Assembly: GCA_900472485.1 (NCBI GenBank)
Contig: UCII01000005.1
Location: 1-64,000 of the forward strand
Direction of reading: 5' to 3'
Origin: Hyphomicrobiales bacterium
GTDB taxonomy: Bacteria; Pseudomonadota; Alphaproteobacteria; Rhizobiales; Rhizobiaceae
DNA: 64,000 bases
Shown piece by piece: positions 14,348-24,371 of this stretch (the stretch's first letter is position 1; each line of letters begins with the position of its first letter). A model generated the notes under the pieces. The model was not told where the DNA came from. It ran no database searches and saw nothing but the letters and a program-made list of their open reading frames with translations. Position numbers and translations under genes: made by a program.

Positions 14348-15397
14348 TCAGCCGCCGGTGACGCTCATGTGGCGCGCGACCGCTGGGCGGTTGTGCGTGC
14401 GGTCGATGATGAAGTCATGGCCCTTGGGCTTGCGCGTAATGGCTTCGTCTATCGCGGCATGGAGCAGGGCGTCATCGCCGCTCGCGCGCAACGCCGTGCG
14501 CAGGTCGGCCGCGTCGTTTTGCCCGAGGCACATATAGAGCGTGCCCGTGCAGGTGAGCCGCACGCGATTGCAGCTCTCGCAGAAATTATGGGTCATCGGC
14601 GTGATGAAGCCGAGGCGACCGCCGGTCTCTGTGACTTCGACGTAACGGGCAGGGCCGCCCGTCTGGTAGGGGATGTCCGTCAGCGTGAACTGACGCTCGA
14701 GATCAGCGCGCAACTGGGAGAGCGGGAGATATTGATCGGTGCGATCCTCGTCGATCTCGCCCATAGGCATGGTCTCGATGACGGTCAGGTCCATTCCGCG
14801 GCCATGCGCGAACCGCAGCAGGTCGGGAATTTCGGTATCGTTGAAGCCCTTGAGCGCGACGGCATTGAGCTTGATCTTCAGGCCGGCCTTCTGCGCTGCG
14901 TCGATGCCTTCCATGACCTTGGAGAAATCTCCCCAGCGGGTGATCGTGCGGAATTTATCGGGATCCAGTGTATCGAGCGACACGTTGATGCGCCGGACGC
15001 CGCTATCGTAAAGCTCTTCGGCGTGGCGGGCGAGCTGCGAGCCGTTTGTCGTGAGGGTCAATTCGTCAAGCGCGCCGTTCTGCACGCTCTCGCCGAGCTT
15101 GCGGACCAGAAACATGATGTTCTTGCGCACCAGAGGTTCGCCGCCGGTGAGCCTGATCTTGCGCACGCCCTTGGCGATGAAGGCGGAACAGAGCCGGTCG
15201 AGTTCTTCGAGCGTCAGCAGATCCTTCTTGGGCAGGAAGGTCATGTGCTCGGCCATGCAGTAGGTGCAGCGGAAATCGCAGCGGTCGGTGACGGAAACAC
15301 GCAAATAGGTGACCGCGCGCCCGAAAGGGTCAATCATCGGGTTCTTGTCCGCAGCCAGCGGCGAGGCGCCGCCTATCGTACCAACAATGCTATTCAC
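14348..15397 (-). CDS. moaA: GTP 3',8-cyclase MoaA
   Basis: 349 residues with a GTG start at 15397 supported by GGAG 6 nt upstream; the alternative ATG at 15337 would give 329. Radical-SAM motif Cys40-x3-Cys44-x2-Cys47 (CDFRCTYC) binds the catalytic 4Fe-4S cluster; the C-terminal cluster motif CESC-x13-C (about 272-289) binds the second, substrate-side cluster. [12 protein letters not shown] is the SAM GGEP motif. The protein ends in the invariant Gly-Gly (HMSVTGG). It converts GTP to 3',8-cyclo-7,8-dihydro-GTP, the first step in molybdopterin synthesis, linking it functionally to mobAB at 8.5-9.6 kb. Confidence 0.97.
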   Translation of the reverse strand: MNSIVGTIGGASPLAADKNPMIDPFGRAVTYLRVSVTDRCDFRCTYCMAEHMTFLPKKDLLTLEELDRLCSAFIAKGVRKIRLTGGEPLVRKNIMFLVRKLGESVQNGALDELTLTTNGSQLARHAEELYDSGVRRINVSLDTLDPDKFRTITRWGDFSKVMEGIDAAQKAGLKIKLNAVALKGFNDTEIPDLLRFAHGRGMDLTVIETMPMGEIDEDRTDQYLPLSQLRADLERQFTLTDIPYQTGGPARYVEVTETGGRLGFITPMTHNFCESCNRVRLTCTGTLYMCLGQNDAADLRTALRASGDDALLHAAIDEAITRKPKGHDFIIDRTHNRPAVARHMSVTGG

Positions 15398-15518
15398 TCA
15401 AATCTCCATCACACTGCTAATGTGTGCATAGGCGATTGTTGCGTCAAGGAAAATGCCTTTCAATTATGCTTGCGTGTGAACGTGTAGCGGCATAATTCTC
15501 GGAAACACACTGAAAGAC

Positions 15519-15905
15519 ATGGGAAATTCGATGAGTGACGTTTGGCCGACCGAATTGCGGGTCTCTAAGGACCGCCATCACCTGCTGGTGACGTTCGACA
15601 ACGGTGTGAGCTTCGATTTGCCGGCGGAGATGCTGCGGGTGCTGTCCCCCTCCGCGGAGGTTCAGGGACATGGACCGGGACAGAAGGTTACCGTGCCGGG
15701 CAAGCGCAACGTCGGCATCATGTCCATGACGCCGACCGGCAATTATGCCGTCCGCATCGGGTTCGACGACATGCACGACACAGGCATTTTCACATGGTCC
15801 TATTTGCGCGAGCTTGGAGAAAAGGGCCAGGAGCTTTTCGCGGCGTATGAGGCTGAGTTGAAGGAAAAAGGTCTCAGCCGCGACCCGGTTGGAAGGTCGC
15901 ACTAG
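15519..15905 (+). CDS. DUF971 (gamma-butyrobetaine hydroxylase-like N-terminal) protein
   Basis: 128 residues; an in-frame ATG at 15531 (MSDVWPTELRVSKDRHHL) with GGGAAA 5 nt upstream may be the true start. The core WPTELRVSKDRHHLLVTFDN, FDLPAEMLRVLSPSAEVQGH and the near C-terminal DMHDTGIFTWSYLREL match DUF971, a small domain also found at the N-terminus of gamma-butyrobetaine hydroxylases and as a standalone protein often near Fe-S or molybdenum cofactor genes. Divergent from moaA. Function unknown. Confidence 0.9.
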   Translation: MGNSMSDVWPTELRVSKDRHHLLVTFDNGVSFDLPAEMLRVLSPSAEVQGHGPGQKVTVPGKRNVGIMSMTPTGNYAVRIGFDDMHDTGIFTWSYLRELGEKGQELFAAYEAELKEKGLSRDPVGRSH

Positions 15906-15935
15906 CAAACTCCAGTAACGGACGGGGACGCAAGC

Positions 15936-17135
15936 ATGATCCTTGGGGGTAGGGAAAACTGGCTTCGCGCCAAGGGCAGCAAGAACGAGAGCAAGGTTTC
16001 CTTCGTCGAGCTGTTTTTCGACCTGGTCTTCGTTTTCTCGATTTCCCAGTTGGCGCATGCGCTGGCCGAGCATTTCACCCCATTAGGGGCGCTTGAGGCC
16101 ATCATGCTGATCTTCGCGGTATGGTGGGTTTGGGTTTTCACCGCCTGGGTGACGAACTGGCTCGATCCGGACCGCATGCCGGTGCGCATCATGCTGTTTA
16201 CGCTGATGTTTGCGGGACTTATTCTCTCTGCCGCTATTCCCGAGGCTTTTGGCGAGAAGGCGATTTTTTTTGCTGGCGCCTATGTCTTCATGCAGGTCGG
16301 GCGTTCGCTGTTCACCGTCTACGCTCTCAAGAATGCCAGCGCAGCCAACCATCGCAATTTTCTGCGCATCACCAGCTGGCTGATCCTGTCCGGCATCTTC
16401 TGGATATCAGGCGCGCTGATGGAAGGCGCGGCTCGTATTGGGCTTTGGCTGATCGCTCTCGTCATAGAATATTCGGCCCCTGCACTCGGCTTCCGGGTCC
16501 CCGGGCTTGGCAAATCGACGACGGCGGACTGGAATGTGTCGGGCGCGCATCTGGCCGAACGTTGCGCACTCTTCATCATCATCTGCCTCGGCGAAGCGGT
16601 GCTGCAGGCCGGCAAGACCTTTGCCGAGCAGCCGGTGACGCCCTTGATCGTCGCGGTGTTCGTCATTGCTTTCGTCGGTACGGTCGCACTTTGGTGGATC
16701 TATTTTCAGTTTGGTCATGAAAGGGCGGCTCATCGCATCGAACATGACGATACGCCCGGCAGCCTCGCGCGGCAGGCATTCACCTACGCGCATATTCCGA
16801 TCCTCGCCGGCATTATCCTGAGCGTCGTCGGCGACGAATTGCTGTTCGCACATCCCCGCGACGCGGCCGACATGCACGCCGCGGCTGCCATTCTGGGCGG
16901 ACCGGCGGTCTTCCTGCTCGGAAATCTGTGGTTCAAAGGGGTGACCACCGGCCGGCCGCCGCTATCGCATATGGCGGGCCTTGTCGGGCTAGCGCTATCG
17001 CTGCTTACCTTGCCAATGGTCGTGGTCTATCAGCTCGGCATTCTGGCGACGGCCGTGCTCGTCGTCGTTGCGATCTGGGAATTTGCCTCGTTGAACCGGG
17101 TCGTTCCGTCCGCACGTTCGACTGGCGATCATTGA
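15936..17135 (+). CDS. Low temperature requirement protein A family membrane protein
   Basis: 399 residues, about eleven hydrophobic helices. The N-terminal signature SFVELFFDLVFVFSISQLAH (about 22-41) identifies the LtrA family, named from a Listeria gene needed for growth in the cold; the molecular function is not known. An amphipathic loop with HLAERCALFIIICLGEAVLQ and the WIYFQFGHERAAHRIEHDD segment are further conserved pieces. 30 bp downstream of the DUF971 gene, so possibly cotranscribed. The last 7 bp overlap the convergent MarR gene. Confidence 0.9.
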   Translation: MILGGRENWLRAKGSKNESKVSFVELFFDLVFVFSISQLAHALAEHFTPLGALEAIMLIFAVWWVWVFTAWVTNWLDPDRMPVRIMLFTLMFAGLILSAAIPEAFGEKAIFFAGAYVFMQVGRSLFTVYALKNASAANHRNFLRITSWLILSGIFWISGALMEGAARIGLWLIALVIEYSAPALGFRVPGLGKSTTADWNVSGAHLAERCALFIIICLGEAVLQAGKTFAEQPVTPLIVAVFVIAFVGTVALWWIYFQFGHERAAHRIEHDDTPGSLARQAFTYAHIPILAGIILSVVGDELLFAHPRDAADMHAAAAILGGPAVFLLGNLWFKGVTTGRPPLSHMAGLVGLALSLLTLPMVVVYQLGILATAVLVVVAIWEFASLNRVVPSARSTGDH

Positions 17136-17614
17136 TCGTCAACGGGCTCCAGCGGTTCACGCTCTTCCTGCATCAGGAGGCTGACGACGCGCTCCATATG
17201 CACAGTGATCGCTTCGCACTCTTCGATCGGCGCATCCGAGAGCATCCGGTCGATGAGCGCGGTCTGGATGGTCATGGCTTCCTCAGTCACGCGCCGCCCT
17301 TCTTCGGTCAGGTAGAGGCGGAGCACCCGCTTGTCGAGACGATCGCCCCGCCGTTCGATCAGTCCCCGCTTTTCCATCTGCGGCAACAGCATGCTCATGT
17401 TGGAGCGACCGACCAATAGTTTGCGCGCAAGCTCCTGCTGGGAGATGCCTTCAAAGCGAAACAGGTTGACGAGAATGTCGAGGTGCGGCGGCTTGATGTC
17501 GAGATGCGCCAATGCCCGTCCGAGTGATTGTTGCATCAGCTGGCAGGCGCGCGCCACGGCGATCCAGCTTCGAAAACGCGGATGGTCCCAGGGAAGGGAT
17601 TGATTTTTGTTCAT
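17129..17614 (-). CDS. MarR-family transcriptional regulator
   Basis: 161 residues. The winged helix lies at about 55-120: LDILVNLFRFEGISQQELARKLLV, then the recognition helix GRSNMSMLLPQMEKRGLIER and the wing RRGDRLDKRVLRLYLTEEGR. Flanking helices form the dimer interface. It diverges from the alpha/beta hydrolase gene over only 45 bp that contain a perfect TGTTCA-N4-TGAACA palindrome and a degenerate copy over its own start codon, so it probably represses both genes and responds to a small aromatic or lipophilic ligand (inference from family). Confidence 0.93.
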   Translation of the reverse strand: MNKNQSLPWDHPRFRSWIAVARACQLMQQSLGRALAHLDIKPPHLDILVNLFRFEGISQQELARKLLVGRSNMSMLLPQMEKRGLIERRGDRLDKRVLRLYLTEEGRRVTEEAMTIQTALIDRMLSDAPIEECEAITVHMERVVSLLMQEEREPLEPVDDQ

Positions 17615-17623
17615 CGTTGTACT
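17608..17623. promoter_or_regulatory. Degenerate MarR operator copy
   Basis: TGTTCATCGTTGTACT, matching 13 of 16 positions of the perfect palindrome, located 20 bp from it centre to centre and overlapping the MarR start codon. Confidence 0.5.
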
Positions 17624-17627
17624 TTAT

Positions 17628-17643
17628 TGTTCATAGTTGAACA
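17628..17643. promoter_or_regulatory. MarR operator candidate
   Basis: TGTTCATAGTTGAACA: perfect 6-bp arms with a 4-bp centre, 14 bp upstream of the MarR start and 16 bp upstream of the hydrolase start, the classical place for a MarR site controlling a divergent pair. Confidence 0.65.
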
Positions 17644-17659
17644 TTATCGGATTCCCACT

Positions 17660-18625
17660 ATGCCATCCTTTGCGCTCAAGGTCACCCGGTCGGGTCTCGC
17701 CGGTCTTGAAAGGCTGTCTCCGCGGCTCGCCGGCAAGGTGGCTTTCCGGCTTTTCTGTCTGACGCCATCGCGTCGGCCGCGTGGCTCGAAGGCCAAGGCG
17801 GCGCATATGGAGGGCAGGCAGCGTCTTCTCGCGGCAGAGCAGGTGATGCTGCCGTTTCCGGGCGGCCGCGCTATGGCTTACCGTTTCAATGGCGGCGCCA
17901 AGGGACCGCGCAGGCGCTATCTCGTGGTCCATGGCTGGGGCTCCAGCAGTGAATACATGTCTGAACTGGCTGCATTCCTTGCCGATAGTGGAGCGGAAGT
18001 GATCTCACTCGATCTGCCCGGCCACGGTCGCTCGGGCGGGCGGTTCTTGAATGTGCGTTTGGCCGTCTCCGCCATTGCCGCGGCGTCGGCCCGTTTCGGA
18101 GCCTTCGATGCCGTGATCGGGCATTCTTTTGGGGGTGCATCCCTGGCGCTGGCATCTGCAGGCTTTCTGCCTGATATCGAGCCGATTCGGCCAGGCAAAC
18201 TGGTGTTGATCGGTGCGCCGAGCGCCATGGGCTGGCTGTTCAAGGATTTTGGCCGTCTGATGCGGCTCGGGCCTGCGACCCAGGCGGCCCTGGAAGACGA
18301 GGTTCGCCTGATAACGGGCAGGACACTTGCTTCCTATGACCAGAAGCACGGCCGGCTCGATCCAAGCCGGCCGGTTCTCATCATCCATGCCGAGGACGAC
18401 AAGGAGGTGAGCCCTGAGCATGCGCGCAGCTATGCCGCCGAAGGCGCTCATGTCCGTCTCTTCTGGGCCAATGGCTTCGGGCACCGGCGCATCGTCAGCG
18501 CCGCACCCGTGTTTGACGCCATCCAGAGCTTCCTTGCTGAAGACCTCGATGAGGAAAATCCGCTCGAAAATCATGACGGTACGGTGCTATCGTTTTACCG
18601 GACGCCGCTGCGCCGCTCGTCATAA
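17660..18625 (+). CDS. Alpha/beta hydrolase
   Basis: 321 residues from the ATG at 17660 (MPSFALKVTRSGLAGLERLS); upstream in-frame codons overlap the MarR gene. The lid-less alpha/beta hydrolase core has the oxyanion HGWGSSSEYM, the nucleophile elbow GHSFGG (Ser near 155), the acid loop HAEDDKEV (Asp near 245) and the histidine GFGHRRIV (near 274). YLVVHGWGSS and LDLPGHGRS are typical of the family. Carboxylesterase-like hydrolysis is expected; substrate unknown. Divergent neighbour and probable target of the MarR regulator. Confidence 0.88.
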   Translation: MPSFALKVTRSGLAGLERLSPRLAGKVAFRLFCLTPSRRPRGSKAKAAHMEGRQRLLAAEQVMLPFPGGRAMAYRFNGGAKGPRRRYLVVHGWGSSSEYMSELAAFLADSGAEVISLDLPGHGRSGGRFLNVRLAVSAIAAASARFGAFDAVIGHSFGGASLALASAGFLPDIEPIRPGKLVLIGAPSAMGWLFKDFGRLMRLGPATQAALEDEVRLITGRTLASYDQKHGRLDPSRPVLIIHAEDDKEVSPEHARSYAAEGAHVRLFWANGFGHRRIVSAAPVFDAIQSFLAEDLDEENPLENHDGTVLSFYRTPLRRSS

Positions 18626-18682
18626 TAATGTCTGCGCCGCCCCCGGATCCGAGTGGAATGCCACAGAGAAGCGTGAGGCCGC

Positions 18683-19291
18683 ATGCACATCGTCACATCC
18701 GTCGAGGAACTGAAGCAGCTCTATGGTGACGCCGGCGAGGCGTCGATCACCAAGGTCACGAGCGTCCTGACACCGCTCTATCGCAGGATGATCGAAGCAT
18801 CGCCATTCATGGCGCTGGCAACGGTCGGGCCTGAGGGGCTTGATTGCTCGCCGCGTGGTGACTTGGGCGGAGTCGTTCGCGTCGAAAACGAAAAGACGCT
18901 GCTTCTGCCGGATTGGCGCGGCAACAACCGCGTCGACTCTCTTGCGAATATCGTGCGCGACCCGCGCGTAGCGCTGATGTTTCTCATTCCGGGATCGAAT
19001 ACGACGATGCGGCTCAATGGCCGGGCAGTCGTCTCGATCGACCCGGTCTTGCTCGCCAGTTTCGAGATGGATGGCAAGCATCCGCGCTGCGTTGTCGTCA
19101 TCACGATCGAGGAAGTCTATTTCCAGTGCGCGCGGGCAGTGATGCGGGCCGAGCTGTGGAATGCGGAACGGTTCGTCGATCCAGCAAGCCTGCCGAGCCC
19201 AGGCATGATGCTCAAGGCCGCAAAGGCCGATTTCGACCAGGAAACCTATGACCGCGAGGCGCCGGTGCGGGCGGCCAAGACGCTCTGGTAA
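18683..19291 (+). CDS. Pyridoxamine 5'-phosphate oxidase-family FMN-binding protein (MSMEG_1061 type)
   Basis: 202 residues, split-barrel flavin-binding fold. Landmarks: FMALATVGPEGLDCSPRGD at about 50-68, then ENEKTLLLPDWRGNNRVDSL and the MFLIPGSNTTMRLNGRA strand pair, the pattern of the MSMEG_1061 subfamily of PNPOx-like proteins. The C-terminal VYFQCARAVMRAELWN segment is also characteristic. It probably binds FMN or F420-like flavin but lacks evidence for the pdxH reaction. 57 bp downstream of the hydrolase gene, same strand, so possibly under the same MarR control. Confidence 0.87.
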   Translation: MHIVTSVEELKQLYGDAGEASITKVTSVLTPLYRRMIEASPFMALATVGPEGLDCSPRGDLGGVVRVENEKTLLLPDWRGNNRVDSLANIVRDPRVALMFLIPGSNTTMRLNGRAVVSIDPVLLASFEMDGKHPRCVVVITIEEVYFQCARAVMRAELWNAERFVDPASLPSPGMMLKAAKADFDQETYDREAPVRAAKTLW

Positions 19292-19345
19292 ACGAGCCGC
19301 CGGCATGCCTGGGAAAGCAGCGCCGGCGGTTGGTTGGCTTCGCTT

Positions 19346-20413
19346 CTAATTCTTGTAGATGAGCCAACTTTTGGTGAAGTCCTTCTGCATGCCATCCTGA
19401 TAAATGCTGCTGCAGTTGCGGCCGGCATTCTTGGCGCAGTAAAGCGCCAGATCGGCCTTGTTATACAGCTCTCCTGAATCGGCTGCTTCAGAAGCCATGC
19501 AGATACCGAGCGAGAGAGTGATCGGACCATAGTCGACCCTGGTGCGCGAATTCTTGAACGGCGTCGCCTCCAGACTGCGACGTATCCGTTCGCAAACCGT
19601 CGTAACTGCCTCGACACTGGTGGCTTCCAGAATGAGAGCGAATTCCTCGCCTCCGACGCGGGCGACGAAAACGTCGCGGCGTACATTGGCGCGGATGATG
19701 GAGGCGACGGTGGCGAGAATCTTGTCGCCGACCGGGTGGCCGAACGTGTCGTTGACCCGCTTGAAGTGATCAATATCAGCAAGAACCAGAGCGGTCGTCG
19801 GCCGGGTAAGCTGGTTGTCGAAGATGGAGATCAGCCGATCCTCGAAGGCGCGGCGGTTGGAAAGCCGGGTTAGCGAATCGGTGTTGGCGATGCGCTTGTA
19901 TTCGTCCAACTCCTTGCGGACCAGATCCATTTCCTGGCTGCGCTCCACGACATGCTCGACGGTCTTTTCACCGTGAGCCATGGTGTCGCCTGTCGCTGCG
20001 GCGAGCATGTCGATGGCGCCGCGCAGCAGTTCGGCGCTGTGGTGGCTTCTGGAGCTTATGCTTTGGCTGGTTTCGCCGAGCAGCCGATTATAGCTTTCGA
20101 GTGTTGTCTGTTCCTGACGCAGTGCACGCAGGACGGCATCGAGTTCGGAGGCGAGGCGGGAATGCGCCTCGTCGAAGACGCGATCTGCATGATGCGGAAA
20201 ATACTTGGCGCCGATCTCGTCCAGCTCTTCCTGGGTGGCGCTCTTGCCGAGAGCTGCCAGTTCACGGGTGAGAGCAAGATTGGAGCCGATATAGGCTTCG
20301 TAGAAAAGTTCGTAATTGCGAGGAATAGGTGCGACCCCCATGGATCGCATGGCGTAGGTAATTTGCCCTGCCACGTCGGGAATTTGCGCCTTCGGCGCAA
20401 TCGCCGTACTCAT
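19346..20413 (-). CDS. GGDEF diguanylate cyclase
   Basis: 355 residues from the ATG at 20413, preceded by GGAG 7 nt upstream; an ATG six codons earlier lacks a site. Residues 1-165 have no named sensor but a conserved helical segment (YAMRSMGVAPIPRNYELFYEAYIG) seen in many rhizobial GGDEF proteins, and no membrane helix. The GGDEF domain follows (about 175-345): DSLTRLSNRRAFEDRL, ADIDHFKRVNDTFGH and the active-site motif GGEEF near 254. The upstream position where an RxxD product-inhibition site would fall reads RRDV, so the I-site is not intact. Predicted soluble c-di-GMP synthase. Confidence 0.93.
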   Translation of the reverse strand: MSTAIAPKAQIPDVAGQITYAMRSMGVAPIPRNYELFYEAYIGSNLALTRELAALGKSATQEELDEIGAKYFPHHADRVFDEAHSRLASELDAVLRALRQEQTTLESYNRLLGETSQSISSRSHHSAELLRGAIDMLAAATGDTMAHGEKTVEHVVERSQEMDLVRKELDEYKRIANTDSLTRLSNRRAFEDRLISIFDNQLTRPTTALVLADIDHFKRVNDTFGHPVGDKILATVASIIRANVRRDVFVARVGGEEFALILEATSVEAVTTVCERIRRSLEATPFKNSRTRVDYGPITLSLGICMASEAADSGELYNKADLALYCAKNAGRNCSSIYQDGMQKDFTKSWLIYKN

Positions 20414-20558
20414 CGGTGAGCTCCGTAACATGTATTTGTTAAATCTCTTCTTTATCTATGCAAAGATTCTTTGAGAAAATATTAAGAATGCGATTATGAA
20501 AAATCCTCTGTCACCATGGTTTTATTCAAAAATAATACAATTGAAGATGGTTTTACAG

Positions 20559-20582
20559 AAAGGGGCGCCGATGCGCCCCTTT
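20559..20582 (-). terminator. Intrinsic terminator of fumA
   Basis: AAAGGGGCGC, loop CGAT, GCGCCCCTTT: a 10-bp perfect stem flanked by A and T runs, 28 bp after the fumA stop. Confidence 0.75.
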
Positions 20583-20609
20583 TGATATACTCAATCCAAA
20601 GTAGCTATT

Positions 20610-22217
<1,608 letters not shown>

Positions 22218-22385
22218 ATGGGAAACCTTTCAAGCCGGATGGCGGGGAAGATGTTTGGAAACGATCTAAATCCGGCTTGCGGCAAAAGCAATTGTTTGGC
22301 TGCTGGTCGAAATCTCAAAATGGGAGATTGTCGATGGGGCGATGCGCAGGACGGGTGAGTCTTTTGATGCTGAAGCCCTGTGCCC

Positions 22386-22524
22386 GGCCCCTCACCCTAG
22401 CCCTCTCCCCGCGTGCGGGGAGAGGGAACATGTTCCGCATTTGCAGCACTGACTGAAGCTGCTGATCTTGCACGATAAACTCCCTCTCCCCGCAGGAGCG
22501 GGGAGAGGGTTGGGGTGAGGGGCC
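22386..22524. repeat. Palindromic intergenic mosaic element (RIME-like)
   Basis: A 139-bp element bounded by 27-bp inverted repeats (GGCCCCTCACCCT... and complement, two mismatches). Inside are two strong hairpins, CCCTCTCCCCGC around 401-426 of 22 kb and again at 22482-22509, and a perfect GGAACATGTTCC at 22425-22436. This CTCCCC-type double palindrome resembles the Rhizobium intergenic mosaic elements described in rhizobial genomes; the subfamily cannot be named without alignment. It sits between fumC and fumA and may end fumC transcripts. Confidence 0.8.
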
Positions 22525-22578
22525 ACGCACATGGCTGCGACATTGGAGGATTATGCCGGCAATCGCTGAAGGAGGAAC

Positions 22579-23970
22579 TTACTTCGGACCGATCATCGTT
22601 TCCGGCCGGACGATGGCGTCATATTCTTCCGATGATACCAGCCCGCTCGCCAGGGCTTCTTCCTTCAGGGTCGTGCCATTCTTATGCGCCGTCTTGGCGA
22701 TCTTGGCGGCATTGTCGTAGCCGATCTTTGGCGCCAGCGCGGTCACCAGCATCAGGGAGCGCTCCAGACCGGCCTTGATGTTGTCTTCGCGCGCCTCGAT
22801 GCCGACGACGCAATTATCCGTGAAGGAGACGGCGGCATCGCCGAGCAACTGCACAGACTGCAGGAAGTTGTAGGCCATCATCGGATTGTAGACGTTGAGC
22901 TCGAAATGGCCCTGGCTGCCGGCAAAGGTGAGGGCGGCATTGTTGCCGAAGATGTGGATGCAAACCTGCGTCAATGCCTCGCACTGGGTCGGATTGACCT
23001 TGCCCGGCATGATCGACGAGCCCGGCTCGTTTTCCGGCAGCGCTAGTTCGCCGAGACCGGAGCGCGGGCCGGAGCCGAGCAGGCGGATGTCGTTGGCGAT
23101 CTTGAACAGAGCAGCGGCGGCGGCATTAATGGCGCCATGGCTGAAGACCATCGAATCATGGGCGGCCAGCGCCTCGAACTTGTTCGGCGCGGTAACGAAA
23201 GGCAGGCCGGTAATCTTGGCGATCTCGTCGGCGACCTTCTCGGCAAAGCCGATCGGTGCATTGAGTCCGGTTCCGACCGCGGTACCGCCCTGAGCGAGTT
23301 CGCAAAGGCCCGGCAGCGTCAGCTCGATGCGCTTGATCGAGGAGGCGACCTGGGCGGCATAGCCGGAAAATTCCTGGCCGAGCGTCAGCGGCGTTGCGTC
23401 CTGCGTGTGGGTGCGGCCGATCTTGATGATATGGGCGAAGTCGGCGACCTTCTTTTCCAGCGCCGCATGCAAATGCCTGAGCGCTGGCAGCAGGTGATGG
23501 ACGATCTGTTCGGCGCAGGCGATGTGCATGGCCGTCGGATAGGTGTCGTTCGACGACTGACTCATGTTCACATGATCGTTCGGGTGCACGGGCTTCTTCG
23601 AGCCCATGACGCCGCCGAGCATCTCGATCGCACGGTTGGAGATCACTTCGTTGGCATTCATGTTCGACTGCGTGCCCGAGCCGGTCTGCCAGACGACAAG
23701 CGGAAAATGGTCATTGAGTTTTCCGTCTATGACTTCCTGCGCCGCCGCAACGATCGCTTTGCCGAGGGCCGGATCCAACTGGCCGAGCTCCATGTTGGCG
23801 CGTGCGGCTGCCTGCTTGACGATGCCAAGGGCACGCACGACCGATAGTGGCTGCTTTTCCCAGCCGATCTTGAAATTGCCGAGCGAGCGCTGTGCCTGCG
23901 CGCCCCAATAGCGGTCGCTGGCGACTTCGATCGGGCCAAATGTATCGGTTTCGGTGCGAGTGGACGTCAT
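22579..23970 (-). CDS. fumC: Fumarate hydratase, class II
   Basis: 463 residues from the ATG at 23970, preceded by AGGAAG; upstream codons to 24051 are not family-like. Superfamily signature [15 protein letters not shown] near 318-332 with the catalytic loop Ser; other landmarks are [30 protein letters not shown] and [20 protein letters not shown]. It catalyses fumarate-malate interconversion without a metal cluster and is oxygen-stable. Neighbour of the class I fumarase on the same strand, separated by the mosaic element; each probably has its own promoter. Confidence 0.97.
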   Translation of the reverse strand: MTSTRTETDTFGPIEVASDRYWGAQAQRSLGNFKIGWEKQPLSVVRALGIVKQAAARANMELGQLDPALGKAIVAAAQEVIDGKLNDHFPLVVWQTGSGTQSNMNANEVISNRAIEMLGGVMGSKKPVHPNDHVNMSQSSNDTYPTAMHIACAEQIVHHLLPALRHLHAALEKKVADFAHIIKIGRTHTQDATPLTLGQEFSGYAAQVASSIKRIELTLPGLCELAQGGTAVGTGLNAPIGFAEKVADEIAKITGLPFVTAPNKFEALAAHDSMVFSHGAINAAAAALFKIANDIRLLGSGPRSGLGELALPENEPGSSIMPGKVNPTQCEALTQVCIHIFGNNAALTFAGSQGHFELNVYNPMMAYNFLQSVQLLGDAAVSFTDNCVVGIEAREDNIKAGLERSLMLVTALAPKIGYDNAAKIAKTAHKNGTTLKEEALASGLVSSEEYDAIVRPETMIGPK

Positions 23971-24371
23971 CTTCCTGGTCCTGCTTTCCGTTGAGACAGA
24001 TAGCAGCTCATATAGGTCCGAAAGGGCCTCATGAAAATACCAAAGCGCCATTTGGTGACAATTTTAGTCATGTTTTACTTGGTGCGGCGTGCTCTTTTTA
24101 ACACGCTGCGCATATATTAACGGACACGCATTTTCGGCGCTTAAAAAGTCTTCGAAAATTCAATAAAGCGTTAACCAATAATTTCATATTTTTGTGTGGA
24201 CTGAGCCGCGAAAGACGCCACCGCTTCGTCACATGAAGTTGAGGCATTGAACGAAAGGCGGGCCTCGCCGTTTTCATAGTGTGAGTATACGATGTCGAAG
24301 ACATCGCGGCAGAGTTGAAAACAGCACCGTCAAGCTCGAAGTTACCGCACGATACAGGGACTGATTAGAGA
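23971..24371. other. Divergent intergenic region, fumC / L,D-transpeptidase
   Basis: About 400 bp, AT-rich in the middle. A perfect GATGTC-GAA-GACATC palindrome lies at 24291-24305, 66 bp before the L,D-transpeptidase start, and GGCG-GGCCT-CGCC with TTTT following is a weak hairpin near 24257-24273. No clear sigma70 pair and no small gene. Confidence 0.35.

Noticed and set aside
14333..15487. 384-residue open frame opposite moaA
   Set aside because: moaA motifs on the other strand are complete; this frame has none.
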